Origin: an uncultured Campylobacter sp.
Lineage (GTDB): Bacteria > Campylobacterota > Campylobacteria > Campylobacterales > Campylobacteraceae
DNA: 64,000 bases
Direction of reading: 5' to 3'
NCBI RefSeq assembly: GCF_938002845.1
Contig: NZ_CALKZP010000047.1
Span: 14,173-78,172, forward strand
Under the pieces are notes generated by a model. That model was not told the origin of the DNA, searched no databases, and saw only the letters and a list, made by a program, of their open reading frames with translations. Within the stretch, counting starts at the first letter, position 1. The number at the start of each line of letters is the position of its first letter. Made by a program: the position numbers and the translations under genes. Shown here in pieces: positions 36,361-44,712 of this stretch.

Positions 36361-36990
36361 CTAATTCGCAGGCGCCTTTTGCCTAGCTCTAATCTCGCTT
36401 GCCTTTTTATCCGCTACGCTTCCTAACCGCCCTAAAAAATTTAGTGCGCCTGCTGCGATATTTAGCGCAAAAAGCCCAAATCCTACGCAGCCAAGCTTGA
36501 AATTTTGCTTAGCGATTTCGCGTTTGCAGTGGCTGCAAAGCACTGGCTTGCAAGAATTACAAACCTCCGCGCAGCTTGCTGCGCTGGCAGAATCTCGCGC
36601 GCTTGCGAAATTACTTGTATCAGAAAAATTTTGTGTATCGGCGAAATTTTGCTCGCTAGTGAAATTTCGTACACTTGATAAGTCTTGCGTCTGCAAAGAA
36701 TTCCGCTCGTCCTTATAATCTTTCGCATCCGCAGAAATTTTTTGATTTTCGCAACATTCCACGCTGGAAAAATCTTTAGAATTTTGCTCGCAGGGCGCGA
36801 GATTCCGCTCGCTTGTTTCGCTTGCTAAATTTGCCGAAAAATCCTGCGCATTTTCATCTAAATTTTTAGCTGCGTCTGCATTTTGGGCACCATAGTCAAC
36901 GTTTTCGTTTATGCTAAAATCCATAGCGTTCAAAGCCTCACTAGTTTGGGCGGAGTTATCTGCTCCACCCTTTAAGCTTTGATTTTTCAT
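36361..36990 (-). CDS. Low-complexity protein with C-terminal zinc ribbon and hydrophobic segment
   Basis: 209 residues. Residues 1-145 are Asn/Ser/Asp-rich with irregular repeats (RNFTSEQNFADTQNFSDTSNF, shown in part). The C-terminal 65 residues look structured: CNSCKPVLCSHC gives four cysteines in two CxxC pairs, followed by a hydrophobic stretch GCVGFGLFALNIAAGALNFLG and a basic tail. It lies between the PepSY gene (13 bp after its stop) and the response regulator, same strand. No family recognised; probably a small membrane protein with an expanded N-terminus. Confidence 0.65.
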   Translation of the reverse strand: MKNQSLKGGADNSAQTSEALNAMDFSINENVDYGAQNADAAKNLDENAQDFSANLASETSERNLAPCEQNSKDFSSVECCENQKISADAKDYKDERNSLQTQDLSSVRNFTSEQNFADTQNFSDTSNFASARDSASAASCAEVCNSCKPVLCSHCKREIAKQNFKLGCVGFGLFALNIAAGALNFLGRLGSVADKKASEIRARQKAPAN

Positions 36991-37003
36991 CTCACGCCTT
37001 TGC

Positions 37004-37507
37004 TTATTTTTGACGCTGCGAGATCTGCTCGCCCGTAGCAGCGTCGATTAGCACCTCTTTTTTGCTCATGCCTTGGCGCAGTTTCACTTCGTATGCAGGC
37101 TTACCGCCGTTACTTTTTAAATCAACCTCGCGAAAATCCCAGCCGGCGTTTGCGCTAAGTGCTTTGGCGCGAGCGTCTGCGGCACTGATTTTGACCTGCG
37201 AATAATCAATTTTACTAGGCTTTAGCTTCTTTTGCGTTTGAGTCTTTAAAATTTCGCCGCTTTGAGCGTCGATTTTGATCTCGTTTTCGCTACCTTCTTT
37301 ATGCGACTCGATCTCATAGACGAGCCTTCCGTGCTCATCGTCGATTTCTACGCTTTTTATAGTCGCGTCACCAAAGTTTTGCTGTGCGATCCCTATCGCT
37401 TGATCGAATGAAACTTTAGCATCTTTTTCGCTAAAGTTTCCTGCGTTTAATGCGCCTACAAGGGCGAATGTAGCGGCGAGCGCGCCTAAAGCTTTAAGAT
37501 TTTTCAT
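37004..37507 (-). CDS. Secreted PepSY-domain protein
   Basis: 167 residues. Signal peptide MKNLKALGALAATFALVGALNAG, then two PepSY-like units: FDQAIGIAQQNFGDATIKSVE with LVYEIESHKEG and IDAQSGEIL, and ADARAKALSANAGWDFREVD with AYEVKLRQG and IDAATGEQI. PepSY proteins are small periplasmic modulators frequently encoded with two-component systems. I chose ATG 37507 because AAGGA lies upstream and the signal peptide starts there; the longer frame to 37534 adds residues unlike a signal. First gene of the putative PepSY-zinc ribbon-regulator-kinase operon. Confidence 0.9.
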   Translation of the reverse strand: MKNLKALGALAATFALVGALNAGNFSEKDAKVSFDQAIGIAQQNFGDATIKSVEIDDEHGRLVYEIESHKEGSENEIKIDAQSGEILKTQTQKKLKPSKIDYSQVKISAADARAKALSANAGWDFREVDLKSNGGKPAYEVKLRQGMSKKEVLIDAATGEQISQRQK

Positions 37508-37714
37508 CTTTAATCCTTTTGATTTTATTTCCAAATTTTATTTTGGATGGCGCAATTTTAAAATTCCAAGATGAAGCTAAGATGAATACGCGCGGAATTT
37601 TAAAATTTCACAAAAATTTTGCTGCGATTTGTGAGATACGAAGCGCGGAATTTCCGAGTATTTACCAAAACGCCGTAAAATTCCAACTTGAAATTTTATC
37701 TCAAGGAACGCTTC

Positions 37715-39331
37715 GTGCCTAGCTTTTTTAAAAATCCGTCGCAGCAGAAACTTATTTTTCTAAGCTCGCTTGCTTTTGTGGCGTTTTTTAACTTCTCGTT
37801 TTTTAAAAATATCATAAATGCCTACGGAATCTCGGGGCTAAATTTTATCTATCTTGTCTGCGACGCGGCGGCTTTGATCGCTTTTTTGACGCTATTTTTT
37901 ACGATTTTTAGCTCGCGCTATACAACCAAGCCGATTTTGATGATCTGCTTTTTTATTTCGTCGTTTACGGCATATTTTATGGATAGCTATAACGTCGTAA
38001 TCGATTCGGAGATGATCCGTAACGCAGCCCAAACGAACTTTGCCGAATCAGCGGATCTTTTCAGTCTGCGACTGGCGATTTACGTGCTGGTGCTGGGCGT
38101 CTTACCCTGCGTGCTGATTGTTCGCTCGCGCGTTAGCTACCGTCCGCTTAAATTTGAAATTTTAGCTAAGCTCAAAGTAGCGGGCATTTGCATAATAATC
38201 ATCGCGGCGCTGCTTTTTGGATTTAGCAAATACTACGCGTCGTTTTTCAGAGAGCATAAAATTTTACGCAGCTACGCAAATCCCGGATATTGGATCTACA
38301 GCGGCGTTAAATTTGCCGCAAAATCTAAAAAGCAGGGCTCACAGCCTCTGATGCAAATCGCTACGGACGCGCATATCGATGAAAATTCTACAAGCTCAAA
38401 AAAGCTCGTCGTCGTAGTCGTGGGCGAAGCGGCAAGAGCGGATAGATTTTCGCTAAACGGCTACGAGCGAGATACTAATCCGCTACTAGCCAAAGAGCAG
38501 GGTGTCGTAAGCCTAAGCAATACCCATTCTTGCGGCACTTCGACGGCGCAAAGCGTGCCGTGCATGTTTTCGCTGCTAAATCGCGAGGAATTTAGCGTCG
38601 AAAAGGCTGCGGAGGAGCAAAACGTATTAGACATACTAAACCGCGCTGATGACATGGCGATTTTGTGGCGCGATAACAATTCCGATTCCAAAGGTGTGGC
38701 GCTGCGCGTGAAATATCAGGATTTTAAAATTCCGCAAAATAATCCGATCTGCGACGTAGAGTGCAGGGACGAGGGGATGCTTGCGGGGCTTGATAAATTT
38801 ATCGCCGAAAACGCGGGCAAAGATGTATTAATCGTGCTGCATCAGATGGGCAATCACGGGCCTGCATATTTTAAGCGCTATAAGAAAGAATTTGAAAAAT
38901 TTAGCCCCGTTTGCCGCGATAACGAGCTTGAGAACTGCTCGCAGCAAGAAATTTCAAATGCCTACGATAACGCGATTTTATACACGGATTATTTTTTAAG
39001 CAAGGTTGTAGAATTTTTAAAACCATATTCTAAGACGTACGAAACGGCGATGATCTATATGAGTGATCACGGCGAGAGCCTCGGCGAGGGCGGCGTTTAT
39101 CTGCACGGCATGCCCTATCTTTTCGCTCCCGAGGCGCAAAAGCATATCGGTGCGATTGTTTGGCTAGGTGAGGGAAAAATGCGCGAAAGATACGATCTAA
39201 GCGCACTTAAATCGCATAAGGACGACGCTTTTTCGCACGATAATCTTTTTCACACGCTGCTTGGAATTTTTGAAGTAGATACCAAGGTGTATAACAAGGA
39301 TTTGGATATTTTAAATGGAGTGAAAAATTAG
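37715..39331 (+). CDS. eptA: Lipid A phosphoethanolamine transferase (EptA/EptC family)
   Basis: 538-residue inner-membrane enzyme transferring phosphoethanolamine to lipid A (and, in Campylobacter EptC, also to flagellar rod protein; known from the family). Five N-terminal membrane helices within residues 1-170, then a periplasmic sulfatase-like domain: GEAARADRFSLNGY, the catalytic threonine in CGTSTAQSVPCMFS, and metal ligands in SDHGESLGEGG and HDNLFHT. GTG 37715 is chosen for AAGGA 7 nt upstream. Divergent from the PepSY/two-component operon, which probably controls it. Confidence 0.92.
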   Translation: MPSFFKNPSQQKLIFLSSLAFVAFFNFSFFKNIINAYGISGLNFIYLVCDAAALIAFLTLFFTIFSSRYTTKPILMICFFISSFTAYFMDSYNVVIDSEMIRNAAQTNFAESADLFSLRLAIYVLVLGVLPCVLIVRSRVSYRPLKFEILAKLKVAGICIIIIAALLFGFSKYYASFFREHKILRSYANPGYWIYSGVKFAAKSKKQGSQPLMQIATDAHIDENSTSSKKLVVVVVGEAARADRFSLNGYERDTNPLLAKEQGVVSLSNTHSCGTSTAQSVPCMFSLLNREEFSVEKAAEEQNVLDILNRADDMAILWRDNNSDSKGVALRVKYQDFKIPQNNPICDVECRDEGMLAGLDKFIAENAGKDVLIVLHQMGNHGPAYFKRYKKEFEKFSPVCRDNELENCSQQEISNAYDNAILYTDYFLSKVVEFLKPYSKTYETAMIYMSDHGESLGEGGVYLHGMPYLFAPEAQKHIGAIVWLGEGKMRERYDLSALKSHKDDAFSHDNLFHTLLGIFEVDTKVYNKDLDILNGVKN

Positions 39332-39535
39332 AATTTCGCTCTAAATTCCGTCGTAAATTGTGAGTGAAATTTTAGCAATAAAAAATTCTATTGGCAAAAT
39401 TCTAATTTAAGCTTAGTTTGAAATTTTACCTAAACTTGAGCAAAATCTGCTCTAAAATTTTTTATGCAAAAGCTAATGCAGAGGCAAAGTGCTGCAAAAA
39501 CTCAATCTCTCATTTATCGTTGCGAGCTATGAATT

Positions 39536-40441
39536 TTAAATTTCATTAGAAATTTTACGTGCAGTTTTGATAAACGCCTGCGCTAGATGGTTTAGACGTT
39601 TGCCTTTTTTATAGGCAATTATCAGCGTATTATCAAGCTCGCGCGCGCCTACGTCAAAGAGCTTTATCCTGCTTGCCTTATCCTCTTTTATCATCTGCGG
39701 TATGCTAAAGCACGCTCCTGCGCCGCTTGCGACGATAGCATTGGCGATGTCGAAAGTCTCCGTGCGACACAGCACTTTCGGCACAAATCCCGCAGCGGTA
39801 AAGAACGCATCTATCTGCTCGGCACTTCTTAGGCTTTGATTAGGCAGGATGAATCTTTCCTCTTTTAAGCGCGAAATGTCAATTTTAGGAACAGATTCGT
39901 TTTTAAACTCAAGCGAGAGCGGATGGGTGGAGCTTAGAGCGACATAGGTTTTTTGCGTTAGAATTTTAACCCCGTCAAGCCCGCTCATATCGATAGGAAG
40001 TATCAGCATACCGACATCAAGATCGCCCTGAAGTAGCGTTTCACGAATGCTAAGCGCAGAAGAAAATTGCGTGATTTGTAGATCCGAATCCTTAAATTTC
40101 TTGCAAAACATCGGCAGTAGCGACGGTAGGAGATTATAGCCGTTTTGCGAAAAACCGATGCGAATTTTATCATTTTTTACGCCGCTTATTTCAGAGATAT
40201 CGCTTTTTAGGTCGTTTATGGCGTCAAAAATGACTTTTGCTTTACTAGCATAAATTTTTCCCGCGTGCGTAAGCGAAATGGGATTACTCGTGCGGTTAAA
40301 AAGCTGCGTTCCAAGCTCGCGTTCCAGTGATAAAATGCTCTGCGATAGCGACGGCTGCGGGATTTTAAGTGCCTCGGCAGCCTTAGTAAAGCTACGGAAT
40401 TCTGCTACTTTTAATACTAGCTCCATGCGATGCAAATTCAT
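39536..40441 (-). CDS. LysR-family transcriptional regulator
   Basis: 301 residues. N-terminal winged helix-turn-helix MELVLKVAEFRSFTKAAEALKIPQPSLSQSILSLERELGTQLF (positions 5-47; quoted in part as the family core AAEALKIPQPSLSQ) and a C-terminal periplasmic-binding-like effector domain. It is divergent from mfrABE with a 141-bp spacer, the classic arrangement for a LysR protein controlling its neighbour. Effector not known; fumarate or another C4 acid would be a reasonable guess. Confidence 0.9.
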   Translation of the reverse strand: MNLHRMELVLKVAEFRSFTKAAEALKIPQPSLSQSILSLERELGTQLFNRTSNPISLTHAGKIYASKAKVIFDAINDLKSDISEISGVKNDKIRIGFSQNGYNLLPSLLPMFCKKFKDSDLQITQFSSALSIRETLLQGDLDVGMLILPIDMSGLDGVKILTQKTYVALSSTHPLSLEFKNESVPKIDISRLKEERFILPNQSLRSAEQIDAFFTAAGFVPKVLCRTETFDIANAIVASGAGACFSIPQMIKEDKASRIKLFDVGARELDNTLIIAYKKGKRLNHLAQAFIKTARKISNEI

Positions 40442-40495
40442 TTAGCCTCTCCAATTGATAATTTAATTCTTATGAAATGATACACTAAATAATAT

Positions 40496-40524
40496 TTGAC
40501 TTATGTTAAAAATGAAACTAAAAT
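40496..40524 (+). promoter_or_regulatory. Sigma-70 promoter of mfrA
   Basis: -35 TTGACT at 40496-40501, 17-bp spacer, -10 TAAAAT at 40519-40524. It lies in the LysR/mfrA divergent region and shares TATTTGACTTA (40493-40503) with the promoter at 30062. Confidence 0.65.
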
Positions 40525-40582
40525 TACGCTTTTAGTTTAGAACTTTAAACTTAAGCTAAGAATTTCTCAAATGGAGAGGAAA

Positions 40583-42463
40583 ATGAGCGAATCAAATTTC
40601 AACAGACGCGATTTCTTAAAATCGGCCTGTATCAGCGTCGGCGCGCTTAGCCTTAGCGGCTGTGAGGATACCGACAAGAGTAAAAGCGCAGACGGCGGCA
40701 ACGAAGGCGGCCTTCCTAGTGTGGACGTACTCGTTATCGGATCGGGAGGCGCGGGTTTGCGCGCAGCCGTGGCGGTAAGAAAGAGTAATCCAAATCTCAG
40801 CGTCGTCGTGGCTACGAAGATGATGCCTTCGCGCAACGCGACCTGTATGGCGGAAGGCGGTATCAACGGCGTTACTAGTTTCAGTGGCGGCGATTCGTAT
40901 AAACTCCACGCCTACGACACCGTAAAGGGCGGCGCATATCTCGTAGATCAGGACGCCGCGATTAAATTTTGTGAGCTTGCGGGCCCTACAATTGCCGAGA
41001 TGGATTACATCGGCACGCTGTTTTCCAGAAACGCTAGCGGCGGCGTGGATGGCAAAGAAAGCGGCGTCCCGGGCGGCGTAGCACAGCGCTTTATGGGCGG
41101 CGCGTCTAAAAAACGATGCAACTACTCCGCCGATAAGACGGGTCATATCTTGATGCACGCCTGTTTTGACGATGCGGTCAGCAACGGCGTGAAATTTTTA
41201 ATCGATCACGAGTTGCTTGAGATCAGCGCACCTGATGGCAGATGCGAGGGCGTCGTGCTTCGAAATATCCAAACCGGCGATTTTTATCCGGTGCTTTGCA
41301 AAGCCTTGGTGATCGCAACGGGCGGATATACGAGGATGTTTTACAACCGCACCTCGGTACCTTATATCGCTACCGGCGACGGTATCGCGGCGGCACTGCG
41401 CGCGGGTCTTGGATTTAGCGATCCGGAGATGGTGCAGTTTCATCCGACCGGTATCAAAAGCGGCGGCGCGCTCATTACCGAAGCTGCGCGCGGCGAGGGC
41501 GGATATCTGCTCAACAACAAAGGCGAGCGCTTTATGAAAAACTACCACGAAAAGATGGAGCTTGCGCCGCGCGATGTAGTAGCTCGCGCGATCGAAACCG
41601 AGATTCGCGAGGGTAGGGGATATGGCGAGGGACTCGGCGCATACGTGCTACTTGACGTAAGACATCTCGGAAAAGATAAAATTTTAAAAGCCCTTCCTAA
41701 GATTAGACACACCGCCATTTTGTTTGAGGGTATCGATCTTATTGAACAGCCGATTCCGATTCGTCCGACCGCACACTACTCGATGGGCGGCATCGAAGTG
41801 TCTAAATTTGACGATATGAGTACTAAAATTTCGGGGCTTTACACCGCGGGCGAAGCGTCTTGTATTTCGATCCACGGAGCAAACCGCTTGGGTGGAAATT
41901 CTTTAACCGATGCAGTCGTAACGGGCAAACTCGCAGGGCTCAGCGCAGCGGATTATGCCGCGAAGCAGGAGAGTTTCGGTGACGGCAAAAGAGCGAGCGA
42001 ACTCGCGCAAAAATGGCAGGCTAAATTTAAGCAGATCGCAAACGGCTCGGGCAAGGCAAACGAGATGTATGAGTTACGCGAAGAGCTAGGCGCGCAGCTT
42101 TGGGACAATATGGGTATCTTTAGAACAGGCGAGAAGCTAGATCTGCTTTCGCAAAATTTAGAGGGCATTAAAGCGCGCTACGACGAGCTGCATGTTGCGG
42201 ATGCAAATCCGGTTATGAATACCGCATTTACCGACTACGTCGAGCTTGGAAATTTGATCCTGCTTGCGCGCTGTGCGTGTTTGGCTGCACAAAAGAGGCT
42301 TGAAAGTCGCGGCGCGCATACCAGAGAGGACTATCCGAAGCGCGACGATAAAAATTTCTTAAAGCACAGTATCGTGACGATGAACGACGCAGGCGAGCTA
42401 AGCTTGGGCTACAAAGAGGTCGTCGTTACGGAATTCTCTCTTGACGGAAGGAAACCTCAATGA
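40583..42463 (+). CDS. mfrA: Methylmenaquinol:fumarate reductase flavoprotein subunit
   Basis: 626 residues. Tat signal NRRDFLKSACISVGALSLSGC, with a lipobox-like end, so probably a periplasmic lipoprotein. FAD-binding VLVIGSGGAGLRAA, catalytic-site segments FHPTGI, RPTAHYSMGGIE and HGANRLGGNSL typical of SdhA/FrdA. The Tat signal together with MfrB and MfrE downstream identifies the periplasm-facing MfrABE enzyme of Wolinella/Campylobacter, which reduces fumarate with low-potential 8-methylmenaquinol, rather than cytoplasmic FrdABC. ATG 40583 is chosen for GGAGAGGA upstream; its stop overlaps the mfrB start. Confidence 0.93.
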   Translation: MSESNFNRRDFLKSACISVGALSLSGCEDTDKSKSADGGNEGGLPSVDVLVIGSGGAGLRAAVAVRKSNPNLSVVVATKMMPSRNATCMAEGGINGVTSFSGGDSYKLHAYDTVKGGAYLVDQDAAIKFCELAGPTIAEMDYIGTLFSRNASGGVDGKESGVPGGVAQRFMGGASKKRCNYSADKTGHILMHACFDDAVSNGVKFLIDHELLEISAPDGRCEGVVLRNIQTGDFYPVLCKALVIATGGYTRMFYNRTSVPYIATGDGIAAALRAGLGFSDPEMVQFHPTGIKSGGALITEAARGEGGYLLNNKGERFMKNYHEKMELAPRDVVARAIETEIREGRGYGEGLGAYVLLDVRHLGKDKILKALPKIRHTAILFEGIDLIEQPIPIRPTAHYSMGGIEVSKFDDMSTKISGLYTAGEASCISIHGANRLGGNSLTDAVVTGKLAGLSAADYAAKQESFGDGKRASELAQKWQAKFKQIANGSGKANEMYELREELGAQLWDNMGIFRTGEKLDLLSQNLEGIKARYDELHVADANPVMNTAFTDYVELGNLILLARCACLAAQKRLESRGAHTREDYPKRDDKNFLKHSIVTMNDAGELSLGYKEVVVTEFSLDGRKPQ

Positions 42464-43434
42464 AATTTATTATAGACCGCTTCGACGGAAGCAAAAATTA
42501 TAAGCAAGCCTACGAGCTTAGTTTAGAGCAGATCAAAGGAAAGACCCTGCTTGGAGTTTTGCAGTTTATAAAGCAAAATTTAGACATCACTTTAAATTTT
42601 ACCGCAGCGTGTCGTATGGCGATATGCGGAGCCTGTGCCGTAAGGGTAAACGGACACTCATATCTTGCCTGCGATACCAAGATGGAAGCTCTGCTTGCGG
42701 AGTATGAAAACCCTGATAGTTTTACGATCTCGCCGCTAAATAATTTCCGAGTGATTTCGGATCTAGTGGTGGATTGGGAGCCTAGTATCGAGAATTTAAG
42801 AAAGATCAAGCCTACTATTACGCCTAAGAAAGAATTTAGCGCCGATAAGGGCTGTAAGCAAAGCCCGGAGCAGATGGAACGAATTAAAAAGCAGTGGGAT
42901 TGCATACTTTGCGGATGTTGCGCTAGCGAATGCAATAAACTTGGAGCGGACGCGAGCGATTATATGCAGCCCTTTGTTTTCACGCATGCTAACCGCGCCG
43001 CGTTTGATTCAAGAAGCAGGGACGCTATGCCTCATCTAAAGCCTGCGGTTCTAAACGGATTATGGCTATGCGTACACTGCCAAGAGTGCGCCGATCGCTG
43101 CCCTAAAGGCATAAGCGCTCAAAGCGACATCACCGCACTTCGCGCCTTAGCGATGAAAAAAGGACTTACCGCAGGAAGCGGTCCAGCTCACGCAGAGGCA
43201 TTCCTGCTAGACATCGTAGAGGGAAGCGGAAGGCTAAACGAGATCAAGCTTGCTTTAAGAAGCGAAGGCGTATTTGCAAATATGGGCAAGATGGACGTAG
43301 CGGCAAATTTAATGGCTGCGGGCAAGATGAATCCTCTTCATGCTTTCGGCGGCGAGGAGATCGAGGGACATGCAGGGCTCGTTAAGATGATAGAGGCCGC
43401 ACGCAAAGCTCAAGCTAGCGGCGAGATAGAATAA
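42460..43434 (+). CDS. mfrB: Methylmenaquinol:fumarate reductase iron-sulfur subunit
   Basis: 324 residues, longer than the ~240 of FrdB. [2Fe-2S] ligands in CRMAICGACAVRVNG and SYLACDTK; [4Fe-4S] CILCGCCASECN; third cluster CVHCQECADRCPKG. The C-terminal ~80 residues extend beyond the usual ferredoxin domain. Passes electrons from MfrE to the flavin of MfrA. Overlaps mfrA by 4 nt and is followed after 10 nt by mfrE. Confidence 0.94.
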   Translation: MKFIIDRFDGSKNYKQAYELSLEQIKGKTLLGVLQFIKQNLDITLNFTAACRMAICGACAVRVNGHSYLACDTKMEALLAEYENPDSFTISPLNNFRVISDLVVDWEPSIENLRKIKPTITPKKEFSADKGCKQSPEQMERIKKQWDCILCGCCASECNKLGADASDYMQPFVFTHANRAAFDSRSRDAMPHLKPAVLNGLWLCVHCQECADRCPKGISAQSDITALRALAMKKGLTAGSGPAHAEAFLLDIVEGSGRLNEIKLALRSEGVFANMGKMDVAANLMAAGKMNPLHAFGGEEIEGHAGLVKMIEAARKAQASGEIE

Positions 43435-43444
43435 GGAGGAGAGG

Positions 43445-44302
43445 ATGAATAACGAATTTGCATTTTTCCCGGGTTGCGTTTTAAGTCAAGCCGCAAAGGA
43501 ATCTAAAATTTCACTCGAAGCGATCGCTCCGGTGCTGGGTATTAAACTTCACGAGATAAAGGGCTGGAGCTGCTGCGGGGCTAGTCAAGCTCAATGCGTC
43601 GATCCTATGGCAAGCTTAGTGGCTAATGCCAGAAACATCGCGCTAGCCGAGGGTATGAATATGCCTCTGCTAACTACCTGCTCCACCTGTATGCTAACTC
43701 TAACTAAAGCAAAGCTAGCTTTGGATAAGGGAGCCAAAAGCTATATCAATACCTTTTTAAAAGAGGGCGGTATGCAGTATCAGGGAAGTACCGAGATAAC
43801 AAGCCTGCTTTGGGTGCTATATCAAAACTTAGACACGTTAAAAGCTAAAGTCACGAGGCCGTTAACAAATTTAAAAGTAGCTCTATTTTACGGCTGTCAC
43901 TCATTAAGACCGGAGCGCGAGCTTAAAAAAGAAAGCTCGACCAATCCGAAAAGCTTTGAAGCGGTAGTTAGCGCACTTGGTGCTCAGATCGTACCTTTTG
44001 AAAAACGCCTTGATTGCTGCGGCTTTCACGCTAGCTATCCTGCGGTAAAATCGGTTCAAAAGATGTCAAGCGAGATCGTAAATGACGCTGCCGAGCACGG
44101 AGCGGACGTCGTAGTTACTCCTTGTCCGCTATGTCAGATGCAGCTAGATATCTATCAGGAGCGATACCAAGAAGCGATGAACTCCAAGGCAAGAAAGCCG
44201 ATCATCCACCTATCCCAGCTTGTGGGCCTTGCTCTTGGGCTAAGCAACGAGCAGCTTGGACTAAACATCAATATCCAAGATGCAACGAGATTGGTAAGCT
44301 AG
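43445..44302 (+). CDS. mfrE: Methylmenaquinol:fumarate reductase subunit MfrE (CCG-domain)
   Basis: 285 residues resembling heterodisulfide reductase subunit B. Two cysteine-rich CCG domains: first FFPGCVLSQAAKES with GWSCCGASQAQC and TTCSTCMLT, second ALFYGCHSL with RLDCCGFHASYP and TPCPLCQMQ. Such modules bind an unusual [4Fe-4S] cluster and anchor the enzyme to the membrane or quinone side. AAGGAGGAG ribosome site. Last gene before a large hairpin. Confidence 0.93.
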   Translation: MNNEFAFFPGCVLSQAAKESKISLEAIAPVLGIKLHEIKGWSCCGASQAQCVDPMASLVANARNIALAEGMNMPLLTTCSTCMLTLTKAKLALDKGAKSYINTFLKEGGMQYQGSTEITSLLWVLYQNLDTLKAKVTRPLTNLKVALFYGCHSLRPERELKKESSTNPKSFEAVVSALGAQIVPFEKRLDCCGFHASYPAVKSVQKMSSEIVNDAAEHGADVVVTPCPLCQMQLDIYQERYQEAMNSKARKPIIHLSQLVGLALGLSNEQLGLNINIQDATRLVS

Positions 44303-44337
44303 TTTTTGAGAAATTTTTAGAATTTTCTAAAATTTAA

Positions 44338-44411
44338 CGGATGATTTTGCAAAAATACTTCGCTGTGGCGCACACATAGTGCGCCTGGCGAGTATTTCAC
44401 AAAATCATCCG
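44338..44411. terminator. Long two-tier inverted repeat after mfrE
   Basis: A 74-nt nearly symmetrical hairpin. Outer arms CGGATGATTTTG...ATACTTCGC and GCGAGTATTT...CAAAATCATCCG pair over about 24 positions with two or three mismatches; the inner stem GGCGCA / TGCGCC closes a short ACATAG-type loop. Long stem and lack of a T run fit a bidirectional terminator, a small structured RNA or a miniature mobile element. Confidence 0.55.
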
Positions 44412-44667
44412 ATCTACGCTTACTTTATTCTAAAATACTTTCCGCTACTATAAAATTCTTGATAAAATTTCACTGCTTCGTAAATTTTAATGTTTCATTT
44501 GCTGCGCTAAATTTTAAATCGCCTTTTAAATTTTATAAATTTAAAAATGTCCGAATTTAAATCCTCCGTAACTATTTTATTTTTAAATCAAAAACTTTTT
44601 AAGCGGCGAATAAATATAAAATTTTAATTAAATCGGATCAAATTTAAGGTGCATGAATTCTAAATTT

Positions 44668-44676
44668 TGATAAAAT
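44668..44676 (+). promoter_or_regulatory. Candidate extended -10 for the hyd operon
   Basis: TGATAAAAT, matching TGnTAnAAT, about 37 nt before the hydA ATG; CAGGAGG follows as ribosome site. No -35 or convincing NikR operator seen. Confidence 0.4.
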
Positions 44677-44712
44677 GCTATTTAAAAATATCCTAAATTT
44701 CAGGAGGACATT

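Larger units (their letters stand above)
44303..44712. other. 410-bp gap between mfr and hyd operons
   Basis: Contains the long hairpin at 44338-44411, then AT-rich sequence with TAAATTTTAAATCGCC and TTTTAAATTTTATAAATTTAAAA (44511-44547) and the hydA promoter region. No gene seen. Confidence 0.5.

Noticed and set aside
40583..44302. Cytoplasmic FrdABC or SdhABC
   Set aside because: The Tat signal on the flavoprotein and the CCG-type third subunit identify the periplasmic MfrABE type instead.
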